Shown here: positions 34,313 through 45,695 of the stretch, in pieces
How the letters are laid out: every line of letters begins with the position of its first letter
Position numbering within the stretch: position 1 is the first letter of the stretch
Assembly: GCA_028015205.1 (NCBI GenBank)
Contig: CM051517.1
Coordinates: 46,263,135 to 46,327,134 of the forward strand
Direction of reading: 5' to 3'
From: Mytilisepta virgata
Taxonomy: Eukaryota > Mollusca > Bivalvia > Mytilida > Mytilidae
DNA length: 64,000 nt
Translations under genes and position numbers: made by a program
The notes under the pieces: generated by a model
Seen by the model: the letters and a program-made list of their open reading frames with translations, nothing else
Databases searched by the model: none
What the model was told of the DNA's origin: nothing

Positions 34313-37300
34313 TCAAATATCTAAGGGTGTCGTGGACACCCCGTCCGCCAAAACTTTACGTTTTGGATAAAAGTAGGAAAAGCCAGCTCGCTCTTGCAAG
34401 TATGTGTAGACTTGATTATCTACAGAACGAAACCCTCTGTTGGTTCCGGAGCCAGTGTTCTTTGATAGGAGAACGTCCATGTATTTTTCTTTGTTGATGT
34501 CGTTGGTTCTCTTGTTGACCCCTTTACAGCTGTACTTGGTTTCCTCTCCAAAGCAAAAGTACGTCTTGCTACACAAGGCAATCATCCCGTCACCACTGAA
34601 TTCTGTCTTGAACAGTCCTGGAGTCCTCTTGTCCCAAGCAGCCAGTTGTGGTGTGTCAGTACGGGGAAACCAATTCTTCTTCTCTGCTTCAAAGCGCCGA
34701 CGCAACTGCGGTTTGATTACTTCTTCCAAACTATCGCCAGAGAGAGCCATGTAGGCACTGTCGGTGTCCATTTCACAATACTGAAAATCACGGCGATCGA
34801 CAAAGACGTCCATAAAATCATAGTAAAATTCCAACATCCGAAGCTTGGCGTACTGGTAAACGAAACAGCCAATGTGCATGGGCAGGTCCAGGTGTATGGT
34901 CTTCTTACTCATTTCCACTTCGAATGTTTTGTCGCTCAGCTGGTTGCACCGCCGGAAAGAGCGATCAACGAGGTAGCGACTGATCTGGTGTTCCTGGCAG
35001 TAAATCACATCCGTGTGCCTTTCCTTGTTGGTCACCGTCTTGCCGTAGCTGGAATTTCCCCTCAGTTTCTCGTTTTCTGCAATTATCTTCTTATTTGGGT
35101 CGGCATCTCCGGCTCTCCTGGCATTACTGACTTGATCTCCGAAGGGTCTGAAACACGCCGACGGCGTGTACTCCACCACTTGGATCCTGGTGACTTTAAG
35201 TCCGTGGTTGACGTACCATTTCAGCAACGGGGATATTACCATGATCTTCTCTCCAAACATGCTGCCGATTAACGACTTTCTAGGCTGCGGCATGATTCCT
35301 TTTTCTTCTGCATACCTCTTCATGTGGTCCCCAATGTCGTCTCTGGACACGTCCACGTTCTTAAAGACTGGAGGCATTTCTGCAAATGTTGCCTTTAGGT
35401 CCTCAGGTACGTGCAGGTCCACTTCCAAGGCACCAAACATCTTGTCCTCCATCACGGCTCTCATGATGTCGTCTTCGGTCATTGTGTCGAAACGATCGCA
35501 GGGTCTCTGCCTCTGGGACACGAAGGTCTTGATTCCTTGGTCTTCTTTCTTTAACCGGTCCCATTCGCACTCCCACATCTGTTTCACTTGGTAGTCGTTT
35601 TCTGTTATGTACTGTATTTTTTCCTGTGTAGTCTTGTATAATTCATCCAGGCTCTTTCCGTTCAACGGGTTTTCTGTCTCCCCGAGTCAGGCGACAACAA
35701 TGTCCGTGCCACAGGCAGCCCTGGAACTCGTAAACTGTATTAGTAGCTTTACAGTAACCATCCATGGGAAGGCGCCGACGTCCTATAAGTTTTTCCGTAT
35801 CGTTCCCCTGATGACGTATGTGGTGTCCTGTCTCCTTGGCTTCCCATTCCAACCACTCGATAGCCATTCGTTCGTACCTTCGAGGTGTCTGTCTTCTAAA
35901 ATCGTCCTCGCTCTTGCGTCGGACGAAGTGACCCGTTGGCATATCCTGCATGATGCTCCACAAATACAATGCATTGGCGTCCACACCGTAGATCTTCTTG
36001 CACGGTTTTGGGTCTTGGTATTCTGCAGGACGGATGAAGGTCTGGTCTTTCTCGTGGTATCTGTGGAAGACGATGCTGGGTCCACCCACTATGTTTTCTT
36101 TGTACAACTGGTACAGATCTTTATTCTTCTCGTCCGGAACGGTGAAATAATCGGTCAGACCATCGAACATGGTTTTCAGTGTAAGTCCCGGGACGCTGAT
36201 GCCGTGTTTAAACATGTCCACCTTCAATCCCTTGTAATATACAAACATCTTCTCGATGGCTTCCCGCATTGGCTCCACGTTTTTGTTGTTGTACCATATC
36301 AGGAACTCTTTCACGTTCTTCATGTTCTTTTCCTGCCAGACTTGGCGACACAGCTGGTACTCTTCGGGTGCAATGTTCTCGTTTTTCAGTGTACTGAAAA
36401 ATGCCTGGTGTGGCGGTAACTCCGTCACTGCCAACTTGTCTAAATCGGTCATCCTCTCGTATGGAAAAAACCCTTTCTCTTCTGTACAGCCGTAGGCTTT
36501 CAAAAACTGGGAGTAACTAAATCCAGGAGCCAGGTAGTTGGTGATGTCCAAAAATTTCAACTTCTCCGTCTTGATGCACATGAAATTGTTGTTGCGTTTC
36601 ACGGTATATTTTATCTTGTGACTTTCCACCAGACGAGTGAAGAAATCTATCTTCATGGCGTTCACGTCGTATTTCCCGGTGTTGAAGCCAATCACGGGTA
36701 ATTCTTGGAGATGTCGTTCCAGTTGCTGCTTTAACTTGTACAGGTGATGTTTCTTTTCCTGACGTTCTCGCTCTTCGTCGTCTTGGTATTCTTCCAGGTC
36801 CCGGTACAGTCTCTCTTGGATCTCTTCAAAGACACCAGCATACCTGGGTATCAGCAAGCGAAAGGCTTTGTCACTAATTTCTGTCAAATGTATCAAACAG
36901 GAATCCACGGTTTCACTGCTATCGCCTTCGGACACGAAACAAACTGGCTCAGTAAACTCCGGTACGTTGGAACACACGGAGACGCTGAGTAAAACGTGCT
37001 GGCTGGTCCATTCCAATTTCTCAGATCTCGGTTTTTCTGCAGGTTGAAGCATTGCCTCTATATCATAAGTGGCTCTGTAAGGGTAATATCTGCCTTCTTC
37101 CGGGACTTGGATTCCTTCGTCCTCCAAACGTTCGAACACGGTCTGTGGTGTATGGTACACACCGCCGGGATATTTGTAGAGTACGTCACCGGTGCAGGTT
37201 CTCTCGTGTCTGTGAAGTTCATATACTGACTTCCAAAACTTGTCGTTTGGAACACAGGTAACTGTGACTGTATTTCTCTATGTTGCAGACATAACTGAAA

Positions 37301-38693
37301 TGGTTGTCGTACAAATTCAGGTTCATGGTGTCCTGGAAATTGTAGGGAGAACGTCGTACCAATCTCGCCGCTATGTCGCCGTCTTCTGTCTCTTGCAAAT
37401 CGTACACACAGATGTTTAGTTGGAAGAGTGGTTCGATGTACGCCAAATCGTCTAAACAAATACCTTTGAAACCATCACCGGACATTTCTGTCTTCTCCAA
37501 ATATTGACGATAATAAGTCTTGGCAGGTACTTCTACGTCTGTTACGGCAAAACCACGGTGGACGGCCAAACACCGGAAAAAACACAAGTTGTCATCATAT
37601 GGCCCATTGGATCCAGCAACCAAGCACACCAAGCCTTTGTTCCTTAGGAAGAAGTCTGGTAACACGACTCTGGCTCCTATCGGGTGTTCCACCAACTTGT
37701 TGACATAAAACGTGGCATTTGTCAGTAAATGCACCACCCACTTGGTATCGGGTCTCTGCTGCCGGATAAACTCCAAAATGTCGTGACGGCTCAATTCTTC
37801 TAAAAACTTCTCTAGGTCTTCTTCATTTCTAATTAGGTGTGGTACGTCGAAAAACCTGGCGTTGTTCTGGCTGGAATGGAAGTATCTTAGTTCTCCGGTC
37901 TCTACGTTCCTCAGTACAAATCCAAACGACACGTTGATCTTGAAGGCAGTGGTCTGGAGTTCGAAAATGTGGCGAACCATGTCAGGAAAGGTGGCGGTTG
38001 TAATCTCGTTCAACGTAAAGTTGAACCGATCCTGGACACGGTTGCCGGTATTTTCTTCTGTCCGGATGGACTGCCAGTGTCTCAGGTACAAAACCCTGGT
38101 ATCGGGATCTTCTGGCAAAACGTCTGGCTGAGATGGACTGGTTGGACTCTCAGGTGGCGACAGCATCCTGCGTCTTTTTGCACTGGGGCCAGGTAGTGGC
38201 GAGGCTGGTCTCTTGGCTGGTTTCTTCATCCTGGGCTTGGCATCTGGCTTGGTATGCAACAGTCTGTGGCGAGCAAGGTTGTCCAATCTGTTGAAATACT
38301 GCCCACAGTCTGGACACGTCAGGGTGTACCTGTGGGACTCCTGGTGGCGATTCCTGGTGTCGGCCCTGGCAAACTCCTTTCCACATACCTGGCAGGCAAA
38401 GGACTGGACTGGATCTGGTTTCCAGGTTCACTCTGCTGGTGGGTAGCTTCGTGACGCTTCCTGGCATCCGGCCTGGCAAATTCCTTTCCACATACCTGGC
38501 AGGCAAGGGACTGGACTGGATCTGGCTTTGGAGGGTGGGACTCCTGGTGGCGTTTCCGGTTGTCGGCCCTGGCAAACTCTTTTCCACATACCTGGCAGGA
38601 ATACGTCTGGGACGAGGCAGCATGGGTCTTCTGGTGGCGAAGCAGGCTTCTCTTCTCGGTAAAGGTCTTACCGCACTTCTCGCAAGAGAACAT
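34313..38693 (-). pseudogene. Zinc-finger/B-family DNA polymerase, right copy, frameshifted
   Basis: Inverted homologue of the left copy with the same domain order: five C2H2 fingers (about 38690-38250), basic linker, OTU-like segment (about 37600-37300), exonuclease motifs, palm motifs A, B and C and the Vsr-like insertion, plus an intact C-terminus ending at the stop at 34313. It retains the C-terminal residues lost on the left (after GDGM). Three small deletions break the frame: 1 nt near 38420, 2 nt near 37244 and 2 nt near 35680. It carries no in-frame stops that I noted otherwise. The different positions of the breaks in the two copies show they decayed independently. The family role would be self-synthesis of the element's DNA; as it stands it encodes only fragments. 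Confidence 0.85.
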
Positions 38694-38744
38694 GGTCGTT
38701 ACCTTATCAAAGGTTCAAGACGAAATGAGAGGTTGTGCACTGGT

Positions 38745-39520
38745 CCGTTGCTAAGGACACCCATCCATTGATCTAATGGTGACAAGCATCACTTGGAGGT
38801 AAGGGGACATAATCCAATCCTACCTTTCGGTCCTCACAGAAAACATCACCCGCAGATGAAAAGAGCGGGATAAGGGGAGATAATCTAATAGTTTACTTCG
38901 TATACTCTCGGACTTCGACATATCAGTGAGAGTATCAGACCCTAGAGACCGATAAAAGATCCAGAGACGACCGAGAAATGCGGAAAAAGGGAGATAATTC
39001 AATCAGAGTTCTGGTCAAGCATGGAACTTCCGGGTAAGTGACTGACGTCACTTCCGTAAACAAATCATGGGAAAATCTCCCTACTTCCGGTTGCGCATGC
39101 GCGCAAATAACTTCCGGTTCCTGAACATGCGCAGACGACACATCCGGGTCCTAGCACGTGACTTGCATCACTTCCGTAAACAAAATATGGGGAAACCCAT
39201 CACTTCCGGTTGCGCATGCGCAAACAACTTCCGGGTACTTCAGGTTCCCCCTGCACTTGCGCAGACCACACATCCGGGTCCTAGCACGTGACTTGCGTCA
39301 CTTCCGTAAACAAATGGCGCGAAAAACCACTACTTCCGGTTGCGCATGCGCGCAAAACACTTCCGGTACTTCCGGTTCCGGTCACATGACTTCCGGTTCC
39401 AGTTACGTCACTTCCTGTGACGTCATTTCCGGTTCCAGTGACGTCACTTCCGGCACCTCCACAGCACCTCCACCTCTTCCACCACCTCAAATACTAATTT
39501 AGAACCGCATATATACTACT
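38745..39520 (-). repeat. Terminal inverted repeat, right
   Basis: Inverted match to 26707-27490, with the same motif array (CCGGAAGT, GCGCATGCGCA, CACGTG and TGACGTCA in reverse orientation), ending ATACTACT at 39520. It runs directly into the polymerase 5' region without the 800-bp spacer of the left arm. Confidence 0.88.
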
Positions 39521-39526
39521 TAGTTA
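39521..39526. repeat. Target-site duplication (tagtta), right
   Basis: Identical to 26701-26706. Removing the element and one copy restores the continuity of the minus-strand retrotransposon frame. Confidence 0.9.
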
Positions 39527-41500
39527 AAAAGTGAACCACATCTTCTTCAAGTCGACGATTTGGACATATCTTGGGTCCAGATTTTGTTAACTAAATTTAG
39601 CTTTTTGTTGTTGTAGAATATATGTTCCAGTTGCAAGACGTACTTTAATTACAGCTTTTTTAAGTTCTTCAGTGTTAAAAAAAAGAGATACTGAATCCCA
39701 AAGTGGGTGTGTCTTTCCAATTTGTTTTTTTGATTTGCTAAGAAGTTTTAAAGTTGGCTTAGTCTCTGCTTCACGCCGGAGATAGAAACTCCAATATTTA
39801 TTAACTGCTTGTTTAACCCGGAATTTCCAGTTGAGTTTAGAAGGCATATTTGTAATGATTTGTTCTAGAGGCTGGAGATTGTACATGTATAGAATGTTTG
39901 CAACTCTGTTTAAAAAGGTCAGTTCATGAACCTGCATATTATATTGTTATTCCAGTGCCATTTTCAAATTTTCATTTTCTGAGGTGAAGATTGAGAGAAA
40001 AAACTGAGGTTTCTTTGATGTAGCTCTGCTTCAATTGAGAGAGCCCCTATTAGAAGGTAAACAGCTGATGTTGATGTCATGACAGGTAGTGATTGAATTT
40101 GAGAAAACTGATATGGAAATTTTTAAGAAGTTTAATTTGATTATCTGTAATTTGCAATGTCTCCAGTAAGCATGACAGTACATATATTCTATAAATGGTA
40201 TATGATTTAATCCATTTGTTCCATGTACTCCTACATTCATGAGTACATAAGTTGTCTTTGACCATCTGAGTATGACTTGGTTGTATCTAGCATAATTTGC
40301 ATTTCATCTTCCGAGTTTGATATCACTAAGATGTCATCAGCACATGTTGGGCATCCGGCGTAGTTCACACCCATATGCAGGCCTAAACCATTGTCTTCTA
40401 GAATTTCAAGCAAATTATTTATGTAAGGTTTGTAAAGATTCCCCCTTGGCGTACACCTTGATGCATTGGGAAGATTTTTACTATATTCATTTTTCCATTT
40501 CACCCTTGATGTCATATCGCGATACATATCATATATGATTTCCCATATATCGTTAAAGATATCTGTATTGAATAGTTTGTCGAGAAGAATGTCATGGTGA
40601 ACGACATCAAAAGCTTTCTGGCTATATAGCAGGGCAAAAAGTAACACTTCACTACCATTTGTTGCAAGTTCCGCTTCGAAGGCAAGAAGTGCTGCCATGG
40701 CTGGTGAGCTTCCTCATGTAAAACCAAATTGTGAGGATTGTAGACCAAGTTATTTCGAAATTTTGATCAGTAGAACATGTTCAAAAATCTTTCCTAGAAT
40801 GGATGATACTGTAATTCCTCTGTAGTTATCTAGAATTTTGTCATCTTTATTTTTCTTGCAGATTGAGTTTAGGTAAAGTCAAGAAATACCAAAGGATATA
40901 TACCCGTTATAAAATATTCTGGAATTTTACGCTCTTTTAGAATTTGATTAAATAAGTCGACCAAAGTAGGTATAATAACATTTTCGGTCATTTTAAAGTG
41001 TTCAGCAGACATTCCGTATTCATCAGCAGCCTTTCCGTTATTCAGGCTTGAAATGGCAGACTGAACTTCATCTTGATTAAATGGAATACTATCAACCTGT
41101 TCCGGTTGACATATCTGTTTTATCACATGACCTTTCAAGATAAGACTTGTCAAAGTTGTTTTTTTTTTAGGTTTTGCAAGGCTTTGAAAATAATTTGCCA
41201 AAGCTTCTCTTTGCTCTTCTGTTTTTCAGTGTCCTTATGAATGATGACATCTGTTGTTTTGCTTCTATTCTACATATTTCTGCGAATTGGTCTAAAGAAT
41301 GTTTGTGATGAAGGATTTTCTTCAATTTTGTCATAAAATGTTTTCCTTTCTTAGGCCCTTTCTTTTCGTAATTTCTTCCGAACATCCTTTTTAGCTGATT
41401 TTAGATCTAAGTACAGGTTTTCATTATCTCTTTTCCTACCATTTGCATGCAAAAGTCGATGTTTCCGTTTACTGATATTGATTTACTCCAGTGCATGTTT
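39527..41500 (-). pseudogene. Non-LTR retrotransposon RT, 5' part, decayed
   Basis: Minus-strand frames encode RT pieces in order: an EVQSAISSLNNGKAADEYG stretch (about 41090-41030; the usual 'L..GKA.G.DG' region), AFDVVHHDILLDKL (about 40620-40570; motif A, Asp), a motif B equivalent near 40450, CADDILVIS (about 40330; usual YADD box with Tyr changed to Cys) and a C-terminal part with KTHPLWDS (39587-39937). Frameshifts occur between the pieces. The frame RRLEEDVVHF at the left edge runs into the insertion site of the Polinton-like element and continues at 26700. Clade not assigned. Confidence 0.8.
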
Positions 41501-41969
41501 GGATACGTTCAATCGTGGACCGCGAAGTTTCAAAATTTTTGTTGGAACTGATCTCTTCGCCTCAGGCCAATATGGCTACCCTTGGACCTATAACTAAGCC
41601 AATATGAAAATTGTTACGCAACAATACTATAGTAAAGGTTACTCAAACACTTATTCATTAAAAATTTCAAGGTAATGTATTAAAATCATGCCAGTGCCAA
41701 AGAATTGACTACCCAGTTTGTAATAATCTCTCCTTGGCATGCAGTCTACAGAATGATAACATGTGAGACTTGCAGACCATTGGTATCAACTCAATGGTGT
41801 TAATACTGAACAACATAAATACCAGATTTTGTGGGAGTAGTTAGTTCTTTTCTTGATTAACCTTCATCAGATGGCCCATGAATAAGACTTTTGAAAACCA
41901 CAGGTGCAGGAACCCCCGTGGTTCCCATTTCGTGTAAACCCCCTATAGGGTAAAACATTGAATTTTTTT

Positions 41970-42780
41970 AGCTCACCTGGCCAAAGGCCACGTGAGCTTT
42001 TGTCATCACTTGGCGTCCGTCGTCCGTCCGTCCGTCTGTTTACTTTTCACATTTTAATCTTCTCCTCTGAAACTACTAGGCCAAATAGAATTAAAGTTGG
42101 TAGGAATCATCTACGTAAGGCCCTTTATGAAATTCCGTCATTTCATTCCGATCGGACTACAAATATGGCCTTAATGGACAGTTCTTGTTTCTGATTGGCT
42201 GATATAAAAAATCTTCACCTCTGAAATCGCTTGGCCGAATGGAACGAAACTTGACAGGAAGCATCTATGGGTGGTTGTTTACAAAATTTCCTCATTTCGT
42301 CCTAGTCGGACAACAAACATGGCCGCTATGGAAAACTCATGTTTCTCATTGATTGATTAAATAAAAAAAAATTCTGTGGAACTACTGGGCCAAATGGATC
42401 GAAACTTGACAGGAAGCATTTATGGGAGGTTCTTTACAAACTTTCCTCATTTTGTCCCGATCGGACTACAAATATCGCCGCCATGGGGCAGTTCTTGTTT
42501 CTGATTGGCTGATTAAAAAAAAAATCTTCTTCTCTGAAATCGCTTTTTGTCCTTTACAAAATCCTCATTCCGTCCTGATCGGGTAACAAACATGGCCGCC
42601 ATAGAAAATTCTTGTTTCTCATTGGTTGATTTAAAAAAAATATCTGTGGAACTGCTTGCCCAAAGGGAATGAGACCTGGCAAGAAGCATCTGTGGGAGGT
42701 TTTTACAAAGTTTTCTCATTTTGTCCAGATCATGCGACAAACATGACCGCCATGGGCGATTTTAGTTTAATTTTAGTTTA
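41970..42780 (+). mobile_element. HINE-like element (copy 7), 3' end lost
   Basis: The 5' end is T-run plus AGCTCACCTGGCCAAAGGCC with 'cacttggcgtccgtcgtccg'. Core units are like copy 3 ('caaacatggccgc', 'cttgtttctgattggctga', 'cttgacaggaagcat'). No CCAGGTGAGC/hairpin/CTAG end was found; similarity fades after about 42760. Confidence 0.7.
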
Positions 42781-43229
42781 ATTTTCAATAAATTAGGATT
42801 GAAATAAACCGTATATAACCCAAATACTGCTTGAGTAATTTCTAAATACAAAATAATATATTAAAGTTTTACCCTGTAGGCGATATACTTGAATTTTTCA
42901 AAACCCATACCCATTTATATACTAGATACTTCAAAACCAGACAAATTCAGCATCCAGGCAGAATGCGGGGCAGAATGTTATCTTTTCATCATCAACAAAT
43001 TATAACCCATTGATATGCTATTTATTCTCAATTTACCACTCCATATACTTTTTTGTATATCTAAGGCTTTATATTCTACTAAGTCATATACTTGATGCAG
43101 CCACACGTCCATATATACTGCTATAGGAAGTTACCCCCTCCCCCTTCCGGGCCTATAATACTCAAATTTACCTCTGTTGAAAGAAGCAAGATAGAGAAAT
43201 CCAACATTTTGTTGTTACCTCAAACTTAC

Positions 43230-43389
43230 CAGCTTCTACACGGTGTCTCATGTCTCTGGATATTACCTTCTCTTCCACCATTACATACATTGGAATGTTT
43301 CTGCTTGATTTGAGTAGATAGAGATAATTTGCTTGAACATCTTTCCTGCTTCCATCTTTGTTCGCACTATGTTTGCCTTTTGACAGCAT
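43230..43389 (-). CDS. Possible coding exon of an unrecognised gene
   Basis: The minus-strand frame starts with ATG at 43389 (MLSKGKHSANKDGSRKDV...) and reads about 53 codons to a consensus donor (CTG then GTAAGT, donor GT at 43229-43228). The charged, non-repetitive composition and the perfect donor suggest a genuine first coding exon, but no partner exon was recognised further left and no family is apparent. It could be chance. Confidence 0.35.
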
Positions 43390-44109
43390 CTTTCTTTGTA
43401 TTCATTGTTCAATGCTACTATGGATAGTATAAACTCTGTATGTTCAAATTTGTTATTGTAAGAAAGTTACGTCTTCGACCATCGCTCTTCGAGGATACAC
43501 GGTTGAACAGTAAAGGTTGAATCAGCAAATTGTCTATGTATTTTTTTATGATCAACAACACAACCTTTTATACACCAGTCTTGTGTAACAGATTAGTCCA
43601 ACACTAATGGCATGTTGTCAAACTGGAATTGAAGACCACATATCTTTATGCAAATAGTATACCTCTTCTTTAATCTTGAGTCCTGAATTTATTTTATTTT
43701 GATCCACAAGCCTGTCCTTTTTTTCAGCGCCCATTGAAATTTTTTAAACTTGGTTTCAAGTGATATCCAGAATTACCGTATTTTTCTGCATTTTCAACCT
43801 ACATGTATTTTTCAAATATTTTCTTGGTCCAGTAAGGCAAGCTTTTGAGATATTTCTGGAACTACATAAATATTCAGATATATCCTTGACTTTAGGAGGT
43901 CCATGACTATTTACGTATAGGATCATAATCCTAACCAATTCAAGACCTTCAGAAATAATACAGGTCCATAACAGATGATAACGGGATAAAATGGAATAAT
44001 AAGATGGGAGTCCTAGAATATCTCAGTAGACCTGAAATCGACTATGGAAGTCAATACATATAAAAATACCAATTCTGGTCTCATCTCGATTAATTAATTT
44101 AAAACATTA
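43390..44109. other. No recognisable feature
   Basis: AT-rich stretch between the candidate exon and the next repeat element. Nothing supported. Confidence 0.4.
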
Positions 44110-45695
44110 TAATATGATGTCGTATATTGGTCATTTTCAAAAAAGTCCATTTTCCTGTCCACCTATGTTAAAAAAATATTCAGACATAATGGCATTATTT
44201 TTTTTTGTTTAACCAAAAGTTCGCAATTTTTTCAAATCGGCACATCTACAATGAGAACGATTTTCTCCTTGCAATCCAAAAAAAATTGATTTTGAAGGTC
44301 AATATTGAGCAATTTGCGTGTGTCCGGACTGAGAGAACCATGTTTGCACATTATTTTTCAATGATTTTTTGTATGTTTCCAAGTCGGCAAAATTATTTTT
44401 TTGAATAGCCTATAATTGAATTTTAACAAGAAAGTAAAGTCTTGAAGATTTTTGTATATATGCTCATAAAAAAGTAAATTATGCTGGCGTCCATGGAATG
44501 GATGTCTGTCCTGTTACCCGTGCAAAATTTGCAGAGCAATAATTGTTGTCTGCAAATACGAATATCTTCTATGATGAAATCAAAAGTACACAAGTTTTCC
44601 AAATTACAACCAAAACAATATAACGTTACAAGAAACGGAAGCTAAGTTATAACCAGAAAAGTAAGTCAAATTGATAGCGTACCCTTTTAAAATGTCTATC
44701 ATGTTACCAACAAATTTATACATCACTACACCCATACGTTCTCAAAAGGGTCACTAACTGTTTGGAAACAAAGAACGCTAACTGAAAAAACCATACAGCG
44801 ATGTAAGGGGTGCTGTTATTTCGAAATAAACTCAATAAACATATAATTTTGTCCATCCTCTTACTGTCTATCCTGTTACCTTGAATAAAGTAACAGGATA
44901 GACAGTTTAAGTATTAGAATAAACAACTATGTATATTTAGACCTGATGAAATACTTGAATATGAAATGAAACATTTGATATTCCACATATCTTTAAGAAA
45001 AAACAAACAATTATGCAAGGGGAGTTGTTGTTTTGCAATAGAATCAATAAACATATAATTTTGTCTATCCTGTTACTGTCTGTCCTGTTACCCCAACTTG
45101 GTAACAGGATAGACAAATTTGTATATGTAAACCTTCGATGTCCGTTCCTGTTACCATAGAAAATAGCGTTTTACTAAAATTATATGTAATCAAAGAACCA
45201 AGTGTTGGATTGATTCAAAAGTCCAATATAAGCCGAATATAAGGAAGTGCTTCAGTTGGTTTTGCGTTGATTGTAGCGATTTTTGCAGCATTTGAAAATC
45301 TATTTTTAGATAGTTTTTTCAGGACGCAATATTAAGTGATATTTTTATCCCTTTAATGCAAAGAAATTAAATATTCTGTTATTGAAAGTATCTTTAAGAA
45401 ACAAACAACATGTTTTTCACATTTTCCTTGTTGATAGTAAAAAAATTCTCACAAATGTGGTAACAGGGTAGACAAAATTTTGCACCATCAGTCGAAAATG
45501 TGTTAATAATATTTTTATGTTATGTCATTAAGATTGCATATTTGAGTATTTTGTTCAAGAAGTATCATATATTTTGCAAGTTTAATAAATATGATGATTC
45601 AAGCAAATTGTTTTTTCTCAATTTTGCAATGCTAAAAATGCACATTTTTTGAAAATGACCCATGTATCGTCCAACGACGTATTAGTAATACAGGG
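44110..45695. mobile_element. Inverted-repeat element with a recurring 16-bp motif
   Basis: Both ends carry GGTCATTTTCAAAAAA in inverted orientation (44129-44144; reverse complement at 45645-45660), flanked by related GTCGT-containing DNA. Inside, TGTCTATCCTGTTACC or close variants occur about nine times in both orientations (near 44503, 44694, 44853, 44867, 44890 reversed, 45063, 45076, 45100 reversed, 45141 and 45459 reversed). Two direct copies of a longer unit (phrase 'aataaacatataattttgtc') lie about 218 bp apart. No coding capacity. Family unknown to me. Confidence 0.55.

Larger units (their letters stand above)
26707..39520. mobile_element. Palindromic Polinton/Maverick-like element, 12.8 kb
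   Basis: The termini are inverted copies beginning AGTAGTATATA at both ends, flanked by tagtta on each side. Polintons are known for 6-bp duplications, long inverted repeats and AG-initiated termini, and a B-family polymerase; all are seen. Here the inverted homology runs far inward: left arm 26707-32448 and right arm 39520-34582, each containing a zinc-finger polymerase gene. The arms differ by scattered substitutions, small indels and one block of about 800 bp present only on the left (about 27491-28297), so they are not an assembly mirror of one sequence. No integrase, packaging ATPase, cysteine protease or capsid-like frame was found, so movement would need functions in trans. Insertion is within a non-LTR reading frame. 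Confidence 0.88.

Noticed and set aside
30617..36419. Long open frames antisense to the polymerase genes (for example 30617-31336 minus and 35607-36419 plus)
   Set aside because: They are shadows of the coding strand; the sense frames carry the exonuclease and palm motifs, the antisense ones carry none.
26707..39520. Two separate Polintons inserted head to head, or an assembly mirror artefact
   Set aside because: Only one pair of 6-bp duplications exists and lies at the outer ends. The arms have different indels, and the left has an 800-bp block and the right a 3' end that the other lacks. An error cannot be fully excluded without reads.
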